Assembly (NCBI RefSeq): GCF_934632265.1
Contig: NZ_CAKTYH010000043.1
Span: forward strand, 1 to 14,194
Direction of reading: 5' to 3'
Length of the DNA: 14,194 nt
DNA from: an uncultured Senegalimassilia sp.
GTDB taxonomy: Bacteria; Actinomycetota; Coriobacteriia; Coriobacteriales; Eggerthellaceae
Within the stretch, counting starts at the first letter, position 1, and the number at the start of each line of letters is the position of its first letter. Of the stretch, positions 13,989 to 14,194 are shown piece after piece. Both the position numbers and the translations under genes were made by a program. The notes beneath the pieces were generated by a model that saw only the letters and a program-made list of their open reading frames with translations, was not told the DNA's origin and did not search any database.

Positions 13989-14194
13989 ACGCCACAAGCG
14001 CCAACGCGAAACCGGCAACCAACCTGAAACCTATTCGTAATGCCAATAGGCACAAGCAAGCCCAATAGACGCCGTACCGCAAAACGACAACCCGGCAGCG
14101 GGCGCCCAGCCCTCCGCCGGCCGTATTAACAACAGATGCGCCCATGAAGCGAGGCACGCAAACCGAAAAGCAACTTCTGGGCGGTATCGTAGCT
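13989..14194. other. Window edge upstream of the M50 gene; possible 3' end of a gene
   Basis: No complete gene. Two minus-strand frames are open from the right edge. One ends with a stop at 14031-14033 (about 53 residues, hydrophobic), and the other ends at the TATAAT box. Either could be the tail of an upstream gene, but nothing is recognisable. A small CCCG-GCAG-CGGG hairpin is at 14091-14102 and is followed on the minus strand by TTGTCGTTTTG, a weak terminator candidate. Confidence 0.35.

Overview
The window looks like chromosomal DNA from a high-GC Gram-positive bacterium, most likely an Eggerthella-like member of the Coriobacteriia. This is inference from base composition, gene order, the Gram-positive type of AroA, and a GAACAGGGGACGG-type interspersed repeat that I associate with these genomes. 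No rRNA, tRNA, CRISPR array or insertion sequence was seen. Nearly everything is transcribed leftwards on the minus strand. The exception is a tyrosine-recombinase gene at the left edge, which is cut by the window start.

Layout, left to right. (1) 1-1005: 3' part of a plus-strand integrase with AGG-rich codon use unlike its neighbours, probably the end of an integrated mobile element. A strong two-way hairpin (1009-1047) separates it from the convergent der gene. (2) 1103-3883: der (ribosome-assembly GTPase), preceded by a PDZ/radical-SAM/DUF512 protein gene; transcription runs DUF512 to der. (3) 4019-4747: a lone LytTR regulator with a degenerate receiver domain. Upstream are about 370 bases without a gene, holding a perfect 20-base palindrome and a long RNA-type hairpin with a UUCG loop. 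(4) 5120-5956: ispH, the last enzyme of the MEP isoprenoid pathway. (5) 6148-10154: a tight block transcribed tyrA-aroA-cmk-plsC, each junction overlapping by 4 or 11 bases. (6) 10155-10601: about 450 bases without a gene, with a repeat cluster (two direct copies and one inverted copy) and a TATAAT box for the tyrA block. (7) 10602-13973: an M50 site-2-type protease, scpA, scpB and an RluB-type pseudouridine synthase, transcribed in that order. (8) 13989-14194: a probable promoter and the edge of the window.

Most of the genes are housekeeping: chromosome condensation (ScpA/ScpB with SMC), rRNA modification and ribosome assembly (RluB-like, Der), aromatic amino acids (TyrA, AroA), CMP/dCMP phosphorylation (Cmk), phospholipid synthesis (PlsC) and isoprenoids (IspH). 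I do not see a clear new multi-gene system. The parts most worth a second look are the non-coding elements (repeat cluster, UUCG hairpin, 20-base palindrome), the receiver-degenerate LytTR protein, the long ScpB tail and the mobile-element boundary at der.
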